A stretch of 20,693 bases of DNA from assembly GCA_027604665.1 (NCBI GenBank), contig JADGIZ010000185.1, positions 1 to 20,693 on the forward strand. Reading direction: 5' to 3'. The position numbers and the translations under genes were made by a program. The notes beneath the pieces are model-generated. The model was not told where the DNA came from and made no database searches. It saw only the letters and a program-made list of their open reading frames with translations. This DNA is from Polyrhizophydium stewartii. Lineage: Eukaryota; Chytridiomycota; Chytridiomycetes; Rhizophydiales. Positions 1-8,425 of this stretch are shown piece by piece; position 1 is the first letter of the stretch; every line of letters begins with the position of its first letter.

Positions 1-2
1 GC

Positions 3-863
3 CCGCACCTCCACCGCACCGCCTTCGACTATCCGCAGCACCACCACCACCACAACCAGCAGCACCACAACCAGCAGCACCACAACCAGCAGCACCACAA
101 CCAGCAGCAGCAGCAGTTCCTCGAGCGCCCGCTGCCCGAAGACGACGACTTTGGCGACTACCCGCCGCGCAAGTTCAAGTGGCACGTCGCGTCGGGCACG
201 TCGTCCGCCCAAGGCGCGGCTGTGCAAGCCCCGCTCCAGGCGGCCGCCCCAACCCAAGCCGCGCCGCAAGCCCCAGCCTCGGCAAGGCCGCAGGCTTCGG
301 CCCCAGCCCTGTCCGCCGGCCCCGCCCCGGATATCCACGAGGCATCCGAGGGCGACGACGCCAGGGCGGTCAAGCTGTTTGCCTGCCCGCAGTGTCTCAA
401 GACCTTCACGCGCAAGTACAACCTGCAGAGCCATCTGCGCTGCCACACCATGGAGCGGCCGTTCGAGTGCCACTCGTGCCATGCAACCTTTGTGCGCAAG
501 CACGACCTGCAACGCCACGTCCGCTCGCTCCACACCTCGGTCCGCCCGCACACGTGCCCGCACTGCTCGCTGACCTTTGCCCGATCCGACGGCCTCAAGC
601 GCCACCTCGAGACCGAGGCCAAGATCCACGGCAAGGCGCTGCTCGGCTCCGCCGCCCAGTCGCTCGACGCCGACGGCCAGCTCGCCGCCGGCTTTGCGGC
701 CGACCCGTCCTCGGACGCCCACTTCCAGCACGCGTACGCCTCTGCCCTGACTTCGGAACCCAACTCTGGCTCCTCGGGCGACATGGACGAGGACACCTTT
801 GACAACCGCTTCGGCATGGCCCTGCGCCCGACGTATGCACACAACTCGGCGCACGGCATGTGA
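3..863 (+). CDS. C2H2 zinc-finger transcription factor, Crz1-like, 5'-truncated by window edge
   Basis: One reading frame is open from the window edge (codons in phase with base 3) to TGA at 861-863, so the N-terminus and any upstream exons are missing. The visible N-terminal part carries a His/Asn/Gln tandem repeat, then an acidic DDDFGDY patch and an Ala/Pro/Gln-rich linker. Three consecutive zinc fingers follow (about nt 378-630). Finger 1 is C-X2-C-X12-H-X3-H with FTRKYNLQSHLRCH, finger 2 is C-X2-C-X12-H-X4-H, and finger 3 reads CPHCSLTFARSDGLKRH followed by TE and a distant His (X7). The YNL-SHL of finger 1 and FARSD-L-RH-TE of finger 3 match calcineurin-responsive Crz1/Prz1 factors, which enter the nucleus when dephosphorylated and activate Ca2+-stress genes. 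The tail is acidic (DMDEDTFDNRFG). The DNA-binding class is certain; Crz1 orthology is inference, since the calcineurin-docking region is outside the window. Confidence 0.8.
   Translation, partial: PHLHRTAFDYPQHHHHHNQQHHNQQHHNQQHHNQQQQQFLERPLPEDDDFGDYPPRKFKWHVASGTSSAQGAAVQAPLQAAAPTQAAPQAPASARPQASAPALSAGPAPDIHEASEGDDARAVKLFACPQCLKTFTRKYNLQSHLRCHTMERPFECHSCHATFVRKHDLQRHVRSLHTSVRPHTCPHCSLTFARSDGLKRHLETEAKIHGKALLGSAAQSLDADGQLAAGFAADPSSDAHFQHAYASALTSEPNSGSSGDMDEDTFDNRFGMALRPTYAHNSAHGM
48..116 (+). repeat. 15-bp coding tandem repeat (HHNQQ)n followed by a CAG run
   Basis: Four perfect copies of caccacaaccagcag occupy 48-107. They are preceded by extra CAC codons from 39 and followed by CAG codons to 116. 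The unit is a multiple of three, so copy-number change would preserve the frame of the zinc-finger protein and alter only a low-complexity His/Asn/Gln tract. Confidence 0.9.
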
Positions 864-888
864 TGCGATCTCGGCTGCGCGCTGCAGC

Positions 889-1330
889 TTTGTGCGTTTC
901 TGTCCCTCTCTCTCTTCCAACCTTTACAAGATTCTTTGCCTCACTCTTTCTCATGTTGATCCTAAGCGATACAATGGCCGCCCGCAACCCTCCGCCTGAC
1001 CTAGACTGCTTTTAGCGCCTTTCCTTCTTGCCCCTCTCTGCCTTTCCCTGTCGCTTTTCTTGCTCGTTCCTTCTGAGCTCACCGCCTTGTGCCTTTTTTT
1101 TTTCATTCCGACCGACAAATTCGGCTGCCATGCCACCTTCCCCCCGACATCCGACCGATTCACACCCTCTCCCACCATCCTTTTCACCCTCACCCATCAC
1201 CCGACTCTGTCCTCGCCAAGTTTGTCTTTCCTTTTTGGTTTATCATGTTCCACAATCTCGCACCCCCTCCAACTTCAATCTTGGCTTGTGCGTGTTGCTC
1301 TCGCTCTCTCGCTCTCTCTTTATATTTCAT
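889..1330 (+). promoter_or_regulatory. Pyrimidine-rich (CT) tract, possible promoter/5' leader
   Basis: The + strand here is dominated by C and T, with runs such as ctctctctcttcc, a T10-type run near 1094 and ctctctcgctctctcttt near 1303-1321. It ends a few bases before an ATG at 1336. Pyrimidine-rich tracts just upstream of start codons are common in fungal promoters and leaders, so this could drive a + strand gene starting at 1336 or 1365. It could equally be 3' flanking sequence of the zinc-finger gene. No TATA box is convincing, though tttatatttcat at about 1318-1330 is AT-rich. Confidence 0.35.
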
Positions 1331-1335
1331 GTCCA

Positions 1336-2256
1336 ATGAATTACATCATTTTTGATGTTGCTGCATGTCCAGTGCCTCGGACGACGGGCTCGGCCTCGCT
1401 AGAGAAATCCAGGAACCTGTGCATGTCTGTCACGCTCAATCCGGTGGCATACGCTCGAGCTGGCGCCTTTCTGGTCGGACTTGCCCGCACATCTTGTTGG
1501 GACGGTCACAACGATGGATCTTTGGCCGAATGCCCCGAGAGGTCGGTGCCTCGGAATCCGATGCACGGCTCGCTGACACCAGAGCAACGACCACGCCGGC
1601 GGGCGTCAGAGCGCCGAGTCGAGTCAGAGAGACCGCCTGCGGGCCACAGGAGTGTGCGCAGGCGTGGCCACCCACACGGTGCGGCGAGAGCCGAAGGCGC
1701 AGCGCAGCGTCGCCGGCGGCAAGGTGAGGCGGCCGGCTGTCTGCGAGTCTGGGTCGGTTGGTGCCGGCCGTCCGTTGGGTGCAACCGAACGTCGTCGATC
1801 GAGTGGGCAGGCGACAGCGGACTTCCAGAGTTCCCCAAGCGCATGATCACGCCCGAGAGAGCGACTGGTCGCAGCACCGGCAGGCTGCTTGTTGCGGCGT
1901 GGTCGCCGCGGCGTGCCGCGGTCGTCGCTGGCCGCGAGACTGGCACCAGAGGCGGGAAGGATCAGATGGAGGGGAATGGCGCACCGCACGGTCTGCCGTG
2001 CCATGGGAAACACGGCGGCATGGTGCCGTGCTTGGTGTCCCCCACGCAGTCTCACGCACAATGCGTCGCTGCAGGCATCGGTGTTTTGGGCTCGTGCACA
2101 CCAAGCGCATCTGGCGAGCCAGATCGAGCCGGCCGACTCCAATGGCGGGCTTGCGGATGCAGATGCTGTGGCAGCCAGATCGCGGCGCAAGGCCGCCCCG
2201 GGCATGATGGCTGCGTCGTGCGCTTGGATGCAACCGCACGACTGCATTCGGCGTGA
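1336..2256 (+). CDS. Unassigned ORF, 306 codons, doubtful
   Basis: An ATG immediately after the pyrimidine tract opens a frame of 306 codons beginning MNYIIFDVAACPVPRTTG. I do not recognise any domain. The first 70 residues have mixed protein-like composition, but the rest is rich in Arg, Gly and Ala, as expected from GC-rich DNA read at random. Competing ORFs of 296 and 344 codons run antisense over the same bases, and one of 318 codons overlaps on the same strand. It is listed only because of its position after a promoter-like tract. It may be a non-coding shadow, a first exon of something larger, or an orphan gene. Confidence 0.15.
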   Translation: MNYIIFDVAACPVPRTTGSASLEKSRNLCMSVTLNPVAYARAGAFLVGLARTSCWDGHNDGSLAECPERSVPRNPMHGSLTPEQRPRRRASERRVESERPPAGHRSVRRRGHPHGAARAEGAAQRRRRQGEAAGCLRVWVGWCRPSVGCNRTSSIEWAGDSGLPEFPKRMITPERATGRSTGRLLVAAWSPRRAAVVAGRETGTRGGKDQMEGNGAPHGLPCHGKHGGMVPCLVSPTQSHAQCVAAGIGVLGSCTPSASGEPDRAGRLQWRACGCRCCGSQIAAQGRPGHDGCVVRLDATARLHSA

Positions 2257-2865
2257 ATTGGCGCGACTCGAGGGCAGCGGGTGGCAGCGTGGCTGGCATC
2301 CGTGTGCTTCCCGCTGCACGCCGAGCGGGCGGGCGAGCACCGCCACCGTGCAGATCCGGCTTGAGCAGATCTGGCTCGAGCAGCGGCTTCCGAGCAAGTC
2401 GCAATCCCATGCAGCATCCAGACAAGGCGCTGCGAGGCCGTGCGAGGCTCTGCGGCCAGCAGACACACAGAGAGGCGGCAGAGCCCAGCTCCGACGAACC
2501 CTCTGGTGCATTGGATATTGTCGAAATTTGCGAGTTGCCGGCATGGCGCTCGGTGGGCGAAGTGTCGGAGAGGGCATGTGGCATGGAATGATACGCAGTG
2601 CAGAAGTGCTTGGGCTCGATCCTCGCGAGGTGCAGCTCAAAGCGCCGCTTAGCAACAATCATGGCAACGCTGTCCACGGGGCTGAGCATTCTGCTGAGGG
2701 CGTCAATTCCCTCACTTCTGCGGCGGGAAGCGCACAAACAACGTTGTCGCTTTCTCTACTCGAGTGGCAGCTGGTATACTGGAAAGTGCTGCAATGTGAC
2801 GGCCGACGCTCCGCCCATCGAGCTGCTTGGGTGGTTGTGTGTTGATAGAGTAAAGCTGGAATGCA

Positions 2866-3015
2866 ATGTCCAACACTCGTTTTTCGACCATTTTGATCCA
2901 ACCTTGCTCGTCGCCTTGCGATGTCAGTGGTCTGGCTGCAGTCGTCATCGACATCGACCCGTTTCGCATGGACACGCTCGAGCAGTATCTCAGACAATCA
3001 CAAACGCTGAAGTAG
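2866..3015 (+). CDS. Candidate small ORF, 49 codons, unknown
   Basis: ATG at 2866 opens a 49-residue frame ending in TAG at 3013-3015. It begins MSNTRFSTILIQPCSSPCDV and ends MDTLEQYLRQSQTLK. It sits in the less GC-rich end of the gene-free stretch, 116 bp from the VAM7-like stop on the opposite strand. Composition is balanced rather than Arg/Ala-biased. A GTAGAC donor-like site overlaps its stop codon, and an acceptor-like CGACAG lies 45 nt later in a compatible phase, so it could be the start of a short spliced gene. I recognise no family. Confidence 0.15.
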   Translation: MSNTRFSTILIQPCSSPCDVSGLAAVVIDIDPFRMDTLEQYLRQSQTLK

Positions 3016-3131
3016 ACGAATGCTCACAATGGCCTCAATTATCCCGCGTACGACAGCGCAGTAGAGCTGCGGGGTATGAATGCCCGCACCATCATCAAAC
3101 AACGCGGAGAGCTTCTTCACAGTCGGCTTTA

Positions 3132-4412
3132 CTACTTCCCAAGCAACCGGCCGAGCTTCTTGTCGGACGTCTTGAGGTGCGTTTCGACACGACCCACCGA
3201 GGTATCGAGCTCTTCCAGAAGCTGGTTCTGCAAGTCCAACTCCTGGCCAATCTGAAGGCCAATCTGCCGCTGGCGCTGGATGATGGAGGCAAGAGAGTCG
3301 AGCTCGGTCTCTTGCTGGTCGAGCGTGGCGCGCTGCAGCTGCAGCAACCCTTCGTTGTCGAGTGGGCGTGTTTCCTCTGTCTCTTCGGGCAGCGTCGTGT
3401 TGCCAAACTTGCGCGACGACCTCGCCGCGGCCGCACCTGGCCGCGCTGTAAGCGACTGCGTGCCCATGAGCTGCTGCCTCTCGGCCGACTCGCGGGCAGC
3501 ACGCTGCGGTGCGGCTGGCGTGCTCCAGGCGGCCTTGGTGACCTGCGCTACGTCCTCCTTGAGGTTGGCGAGCAGATCCTGACGGCGGCGGACCTCGCCC
3601 TTGGATGTATGCGTCGTTGGATCTCGGCCGGGCTGCGGTGCACCCTGTGGCGACGACCGCAGGGCAGCCTCGGCTGCGAGCAGTGCCGTGTCGAGGGCGT
3701 TCAGGCGCTCGGCGGCGACGCCAACGGCCTTGCGCAGATGCGCGCTCTTGGACTGCGCCAGCGCCACGTTGCCAGTCTCTGCTGCGCGGGCGCGGGCATT
3801 CAGCTCGGCCTTGATGTCCGTGACCAGGGCCTGCAGTTGCCGCAGGTCGTCGATCCAAACGTCGGCACCGATGCTGCCGCCGGCGGGACGGGCGCTCATG
3901 TCCGCGAGCCTCGCGGTGAGATCCGAGGCGGCGGGCGATGCGTCGCTTCCGGCAGCAGGCTGCCGCTGCGATGCCGAGCCTGAAGCAGGCGCCGAAGCCA
4001 GTGCAGCCGGACGTAGCGACTCTGGGATGGCCAGGAACTGCTGCCAGGCGATGCTGCGTCGCCATCGCGCATCGCGGGCCTTGAGCAGCGAGAGCAGGTA
4101 CTGCTCGAGGCCCGCGCGGCGCGCCTCGATCTTGGCCGGGTCCGCCGCGAGCCCCAGCCCGAGCGTGGCGAGGGCGGTCGAGAGCGCCAGCGACTTTGCG
4201 GGCAGCTGCTGCGGCGGCGGGTGGTCGGGGTAGAGCGCAACGAGCTCGCGGTGCAGGGCCTCGAACTCCGAGTAGCGGCGCCAGACGGACCACGAGCGCA
4301 CGGGCCCGCGCAGCACGACCTCGTAGGCGACGTGCTTGGTCGGAGCCTCGCGCTCCTCGTAGCGCGGGATCGCCAGCGCGGCTACGGGCTCGGGCTGCGC
4401 GGCGAGCGACAT
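3132..4412 (-). CDS. VAM7: VAM7-like soluble PX-domain Qc-SNARE
   Basis: Intronless 426-residue protein, start at 4412 (MSLAAQPEPV), stop at 3132. Residues about 14-130 form a PX domain: VWRRYSEFEALHREL with the phosphoinositide-contacting R45-R46-Y47, then a PPPQQLPAKS loop. An Ala/Ser-rich middle follows. The C-terminus (about 364-423) is a Qc SNARE helix, LASIIQRQRQIGLQIGQELD then LQNQLLEELD, with the zero-layer Gln near residue 395. The protein ends right after the SNARE helix with no transmembrane segment, as in yeast Vam7, which is recruited to vacuoles by PI3P and drives homotypic fusion with Vam3, Vti1 and Nyv1. The frame remains open upstream to 5027, but that extension overlaps the divergent PMR1 gene and is not conserved-looking, and the PX fold starts just after residue 10. 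Yeast Vam7 is shorter (316 residues). Confidence 0.9.
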   Translation of the reverse strand: MSLAAQPEPVAALAIPRYEEREAPTKHVAYEVVLRGPVRSWSVWRRYSEFEALHRELVALYPDHPPPQQLPAKSLALSTALATLGLGLAADPAKIEARRAGLEQYLLSLLKARDARWRRSIAWQQFLAIPESLRPAALASAPASGSASQRQPAAGSDASPAASDLTARLADMSARPAGGSIGADVWIDDLRQLQALVTDIKAELNARARAAETGNVALAQSKSAHLRKAVGVAAERLNALDTALLAAEAALRSSPQGAPQPGRDPTTHTSKGEVRRRQDLLANLKEDVAQVTKAAWSTPAAPQRAARESAERQQLMGTQSLTARPGAAAARSSRKFGNTTLPEETEETRPLDNEGLLQLQRATLDQQETELDSLASIIQRQRQIGLQIGQELDLQNQLLEELDTSVGRVETHLKTSDKKLGRLLGK

Positions 4413-4451
4413 GAGGCCGGGACAGGAGGCCGGTCGCGGTTCCTCGCGGAA
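4413..4451. promoter_or_regulatory. 39-bp divergent intergenic segment between VAM7-like and PMR1-like ATGs
   Basis: Only 39 GC-rich bases separate the two divergent start codons, with no TATA-like or CT-rich element. Either both leaders overlap the neighbour's coding region or one transcript has an unseen upstream exon. Promoter function is inferred from position alone. Confidence 0.4.
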
Positions 4452-7400
4452 ATGGCAAGCGCAGATTCCGGCGGCCGCGGGGACGGGCTCGGGCACTGGC
4501 GCGGACCGGCGCCGCATGCGGCGGCCGCGGTGCCGGGCCGCCCCGCGCAGCCGCAGCAGCCGCAGCAGCCGCCGCAGCAGCTGCCCGACGGGTCGGCGCC
4601 GTCGTCGCATCTGCCGCAGCACCACCGCCCGCACTCGCCGTTCGCTTCGCCACCTCGGTCCCTGGGACCCGTGCCGGCGTCTGCAGCCGCCTCGGCTGCG
4701 CGCACCGGCCCTGCCCTCGGCAGGCCCGCGCAGCAGCCGTTGCAGCAGCAGCCGCCCGCCGCGTCGCCCGCGGGCGCGAGCTCGGTGTCTGCCGCGCTCG
4801 GCCAGCCCGCCGAGTCGGAGCGCGCCTCGCTGCTTGGACCTGCTGGCGCCTTGGGTATCAGCATAGACGACGACCACCACGGTGGCGGCGGCGACGGCGC
4901 CCGCTCGGCCCGCTCGCTCTCGGCCATCTTCGCCCGCTGCACGATCCAGGAGTCCTTTGAGCGCCTTGACGTGCTCGGCACGGCCGGCCTCGACACTGCG
5001 CAGGTTTTGCGGCGCCGCGCCGAGCACGGCGCAAACGAGCTCGTTGCCGACGAGGCCGAGTCGCTGCTCGCCAAGTTCGTCGAGCAGTTCCAGAACCCGC
5101 TCATCCTGCTGCTGCTCGGCTCAGCGCTTGTCTCGCTGATGCTCGGCAACATCCACGACGCTATCAGCATCACGCTCGTGAGTGCGACCGGCTGAATGCG
5201 CCGCACCGCGCCACTGCGGCGGCTGACAGTCGCTCGCACGCCGCGCCACCTCCACGTTGCCGGCCGCCTCCCCCCCCCGACCCATGCATCGCCGGCCGCC
5301 TGCTCCCAGGCAATCGTGATTGTCCTGACGGTTGCGTTTGTGCAAGAGTACCAGTCGGAAAAGTCGCTCGAGGCCCTCAACAAGCTCGCGCCGCCCCACT
5401 GCCGTGTCCTGCGCGGCGGCCACATCACCGACGCGCTTGCGAGCGATCTGGTGCCCGGCGACATTGTTGTTTTCGAGCGCGGCGACCGCGTGCCCGCCGA
5501 CGTGCGCCTCATGGAAGCCGTCCACCTCGAGATCGACGAGTCCAGCCTCACGGGCGAAAACGAGCCCGCGCGCAAGGCCGTGGACACGCTGCATGCCCGT
5601 GGCGGCCCCATCCCGCTCACGGAGCGCAAGAACATTGCGTTCATGGGCACGCTCGTGCGGAACGGTGGGTGTATTCGAAAACACCGGCGTCTCGTAGCTT
5701 TGGATCCGAGTGCCGAGGCTGACCCAGCTGCGTCCTCCAGGACACGGCAAGGGCATCGTGATTGCAACCGGAAAGGAAACCGAGTTTGGCGTCGTCTTCA
5801 GCATGATGAAGGAGGTTTGTGGCAGCCTCGCCCCTGCAGCCGCGCCGGCCTCGAGCTGACGTGCTTGCCGTGCAGGTCGAAACGCGCAAGACGCCGCTGC
5901 AGGCCAAGATGGACACGCTCGGCAAGCAGCTCTCCGGCGCCTCTTTTGTGATGATTGGCGTCATCATGGTCATGGGCCTGATCCAAGGCCGCAACTGGCT
6001 CGAGATGTTCACCGTCAGCGTCAGCCTGGCTGTCGCAGCGATCCCAGAGGGCCTGCCCATTGTCGTGACCGTCACGCTCGCCTTGGGCGTCTTACGCATG
6101 GCCGCCCGACACGCCATCATCAAGAAGATGCCCTCGGTCGAGTCTCTGGGCTCGGTGAACGTGCTCTGCGTCGACAAAACAGGCACCCTGACGATGAACA
6201 AGATGCAAATCGTTCAGCTTTACACGCTCGCGCAAAGCGTGCCCATCAACGTCGAGCACAAGGTCGACCCCGTCAGCGTGCGCACTCCGCCTATTGTGCA
6301 GCTGCTGCGCGTCGGTGAGTCGTGCTTTCATTTGTCTGCAAGACGCCATTTAAAGCGGTTGCTGACATGGCGCGCTGCGACAGCCAACATCTGCAACAAC
6401 GCGCACGCGGATCAGGCCGGCAAGATGGTCGGCCAACCCAGCGAGGTTGCCATTCTCGAGCTCCTTGCAAAACTCAATTTAACCGACTGCCGCGCGGTAG
6501 GCACCTGCTTCGGATCGCACGTGTCTCAGATGCAACTCCAGAGAGCGCTGATGCCATTGGTCCGTCGCTCTCCACGCTGCAGGCGGAGCACCGCGTCTCG
6601 GAGATCCCGTTCAACGCCGACCGCAAGTGGATGTCGGTCGAGTCGCAATCGACGAGCGACCGCACCTCGTTCTTCTACGTCAAGGGTGCCCTAGAGCCCG
6701 TTCTGGAAGCGTGCAATCGCTACTACGTGTCCGATCACGAGTCTGTCGAACTCGACGCGCAGCGCCGCCAAGAGCTCAAGGCGCAGGAGCACAAGCTGTC
6801 GCACTCTGGACTCCGCGTGCTCGCCTTCGCCTTTGGCTCGTCGCCAAACGATCTCATCTTTGTGGGACTTGCGGCCATGTGCGACCCACTGAGGCCCGGA
6901 ATCACAGATACCATCCGCAGGCTCATGGAATCCGGCGTCCGAATCGTGATGCTGACGGGCGACTCGGGTGAGCGTCGCCGTGCAGCCACGCTGCTCTCGA
7001 TCGTAAAGCCCGCGTGCTGACGTGTGATCTTGCAGAGGGAACCGCCAAGGCCATCGCGACCCAGCTCGGCATCCCCGCGCCGCCCGGCTCTGTCGTATCT
7101 GGGTCCGAGATGGACACAGCGCGCGAAATTGACCTCATGCAGCGCATCAACAACATCTCGGTTTTCTACCGCATGACGCCTGCGCACAAGCTCGCCATCA
7201 TTCGCGCCTTCCAAGCTGCTGGCGCGATCGTTGCCATGACGGGCGACGGCGGTGAGCCGCTTTTCGGCTGTTGCCACACAATCATTGATCTGGTCGGCTG
7301 ACTCGCCTGTCTTGCCAATGACAATCCAGTCAACGATGCGCCGGCACTGAAGCTTGCTGTGAGAACCTTGACAATGCCAGCAGAGGGTTGGAATTGGTCT

Positions 7401-8425
7401 GCTAATCTGTGTGACTCTGCGGCAGGACATTGGCATCTCCATGGGGAAACACGGCACCGATGTCGCCAAGGAAGCCGCCGACATGATTCTCGTCAACGAC
7501 GACCTTGGTGGGTGGGCCTGCTCCTGCGCCGATTGCAGCTGTCTGTCACAGCAGTAGCGGCAGCTTACGCGCGCATGCCCATTACTGCAGACACGGTCGT
7601 GCATGCGATCGAGGAGGGCAAGAACATCTTCCGGAACATCCAGCACTTTCTGTGCTTCCAGCTCAGTACAAGCGTCTCTGCCCTCGCCATCATTGCGCTA
7701 TCGACGTTTATCGGCCTCGAGACGCCGCTCAACGCCATGCAGATCCTGTGGATCAGTAAGTGTTTGGGATGGTTTGGGCATTGCCTGTGCTTTCGAGCTT
7801 GCGCGGCTGACGAGTGCGATTCGGCAAGACATCATCTGCGACGGCCCCGTGGCGCAGTCACTCGGCGTCGAGGCAGCGAGCCCCGAGATCATGAGGGAGC
7901 CGCCGCGCCACAAGGACGAGCCGATCGTCACGCGGGGTCTCGTGTCGCGCATCCTCACGAACGCAGCCATCATCGTCGTCGGGACGCTGCTCGTGTACGT
8001 CTCGGAGCTCAAGGAAGGCCTCGTGACCACACGCGGTCGCACCATGGTGGGTCGGCGACGGTGCGGTCTGAATCCCCGCTGGCTGTTCTCGCATGCTGAC
8101 ACAAGCCGCCAAGACATTCACTTGCTTTGTCATGTTCGACATGTGGAACTCGCTCAGCTGCCGATCGGCCACACGCCTGATCAACCAAGTCGGCTTGACG
8201 ACCAACCGCATGTACATGTACGCCGTGTCCGCCTGCGTGCTCGGGCAGGTGCTCGTCGTCAACTTGCCCATGCTGCAGGGCGTCTTCCAAACTGCCGCGC
8301 TCTCGCTCAACGACTGGGCCTTCATCGTCGCAGTCACGAGCATTGTCTTTTGGGCCGACGAGGCCCGCAAGTGGTACGACCAGAGGCACCGCAAGCAGGG
8401 TTGGCAGTACCGCTCGTTTGCATGA
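4452..8425 (+). CDS. PMR1: PMR1/SPCA-type Ca2+/Mn2+-transporting P-type ATPase, 12 exons
   Basis: Exons: 4452-5177, 5310-5664, 5741-5814, 5876-6314, 6384-6496, 6583-6967, 7036-7251, 7330-7358, 7426-7507, 7591-7755, 7829-8046, 8114-8425. All phases join, giving 1037 residues. The first about 155 residues are a Pro/Gln/Ala-rich extension absent from yeast Pmr1 (950 aa). Then come the cation-ATPase N-terminal domain, M1-M2 ([19 protein letters not shown]), actuator motif SSLTGEN, M4 AAIPEGLP (E443), phosphorylation motif DKTGTLT (D485), [22 protein letters not shown] and M6 [15 protein letters not shown] (N862, D866). The AQSLGVE signature marks the secretory-pathway (Golgi) subfamily, with one Ca2+ site, rather than SERCA or PMCA. 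Residues matching yeast V335 and Q783, known to shape Mn2+ selectivity, are kept (V449, Q871). It supplies Golgi Ca2+/Mn2+ for glycosylation. The start is the only ATG in exon 1 downstream of the VAM7-like start codon. Confidence 0.93.
7330..7358 (+). other. 29-nt microexon of the PMR1-like gene
   Basis: The intron ending at 7329 (ccag) and the one starting at 7359 (GTGAGA, branch-like gctaatc, acceptor ggcag at 7421-7425) isolate a 29-nt exon. It encodes the core of the hinge motif [10 protein letters not shown], and its first codon is split (G|TC). Skipping it would shift frame and destroy the ATPase, so it must be constitutively included. The family motif fixes the splice sites firmly. Confidence 0.85.

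Larger units (their letters stand above)
864..3131. other. 2.3-kb stretch without a recognisable gene
   Basis: This lies between the 3' ends of two convergent genes (zinc-finger factor and VAM7-like). The first part (about 889-1330) is strongly pyrimidine-rich on the + strand. The middle (about 1340-2600) is GC-rich, so long ORFs occur on both strands and in several overlapping frames; none gives a product I recognise. The last part (about 2690-3060) is less GC-rich. I saw no tRNA-like cloverleaf, rRNA or transposon coding sequence. It could hold a lineage-specific gene, a non-coding RNA gene or plain intergenic DNA. It is by far the largest gap in an otherwise very compact window. Confidence 0.6.

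Noticed and set aside
36..116. Short direct repeats that could suggest a CRISPR array
   Set aside because: The repeats are contiguous 15-bp codon repeats without spacers, in a eukaryotic coding frame.
1624..2737. Minus-strand ORFs of 344 and 296 codons in the orphan stretch
   Set aside because: They overlap each other and plus-strand ORFs, have random-looking GC-rich composition, and show no recognisable motif, promoter-like start or splice pattern.
2998..4653. 551-codon minus-strand ORF overlapping the VAM7-like gene
   Set aside because: It is the same strand in another frame, extremely rich in Arg/Ala, and lacks any domain. The overlapping frame gives clear PX and SNARE motifs. Its tail past the VAM7-like stop looks protein-like only by chance.
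4382..5767. 461-codon minus-strand ORF opposite PMR1 exons 1-2
   Set aside because: It is antisense to well-supported ATPase coding sequence, with low-complexity Ser/Arg/Ala composition and no domain.
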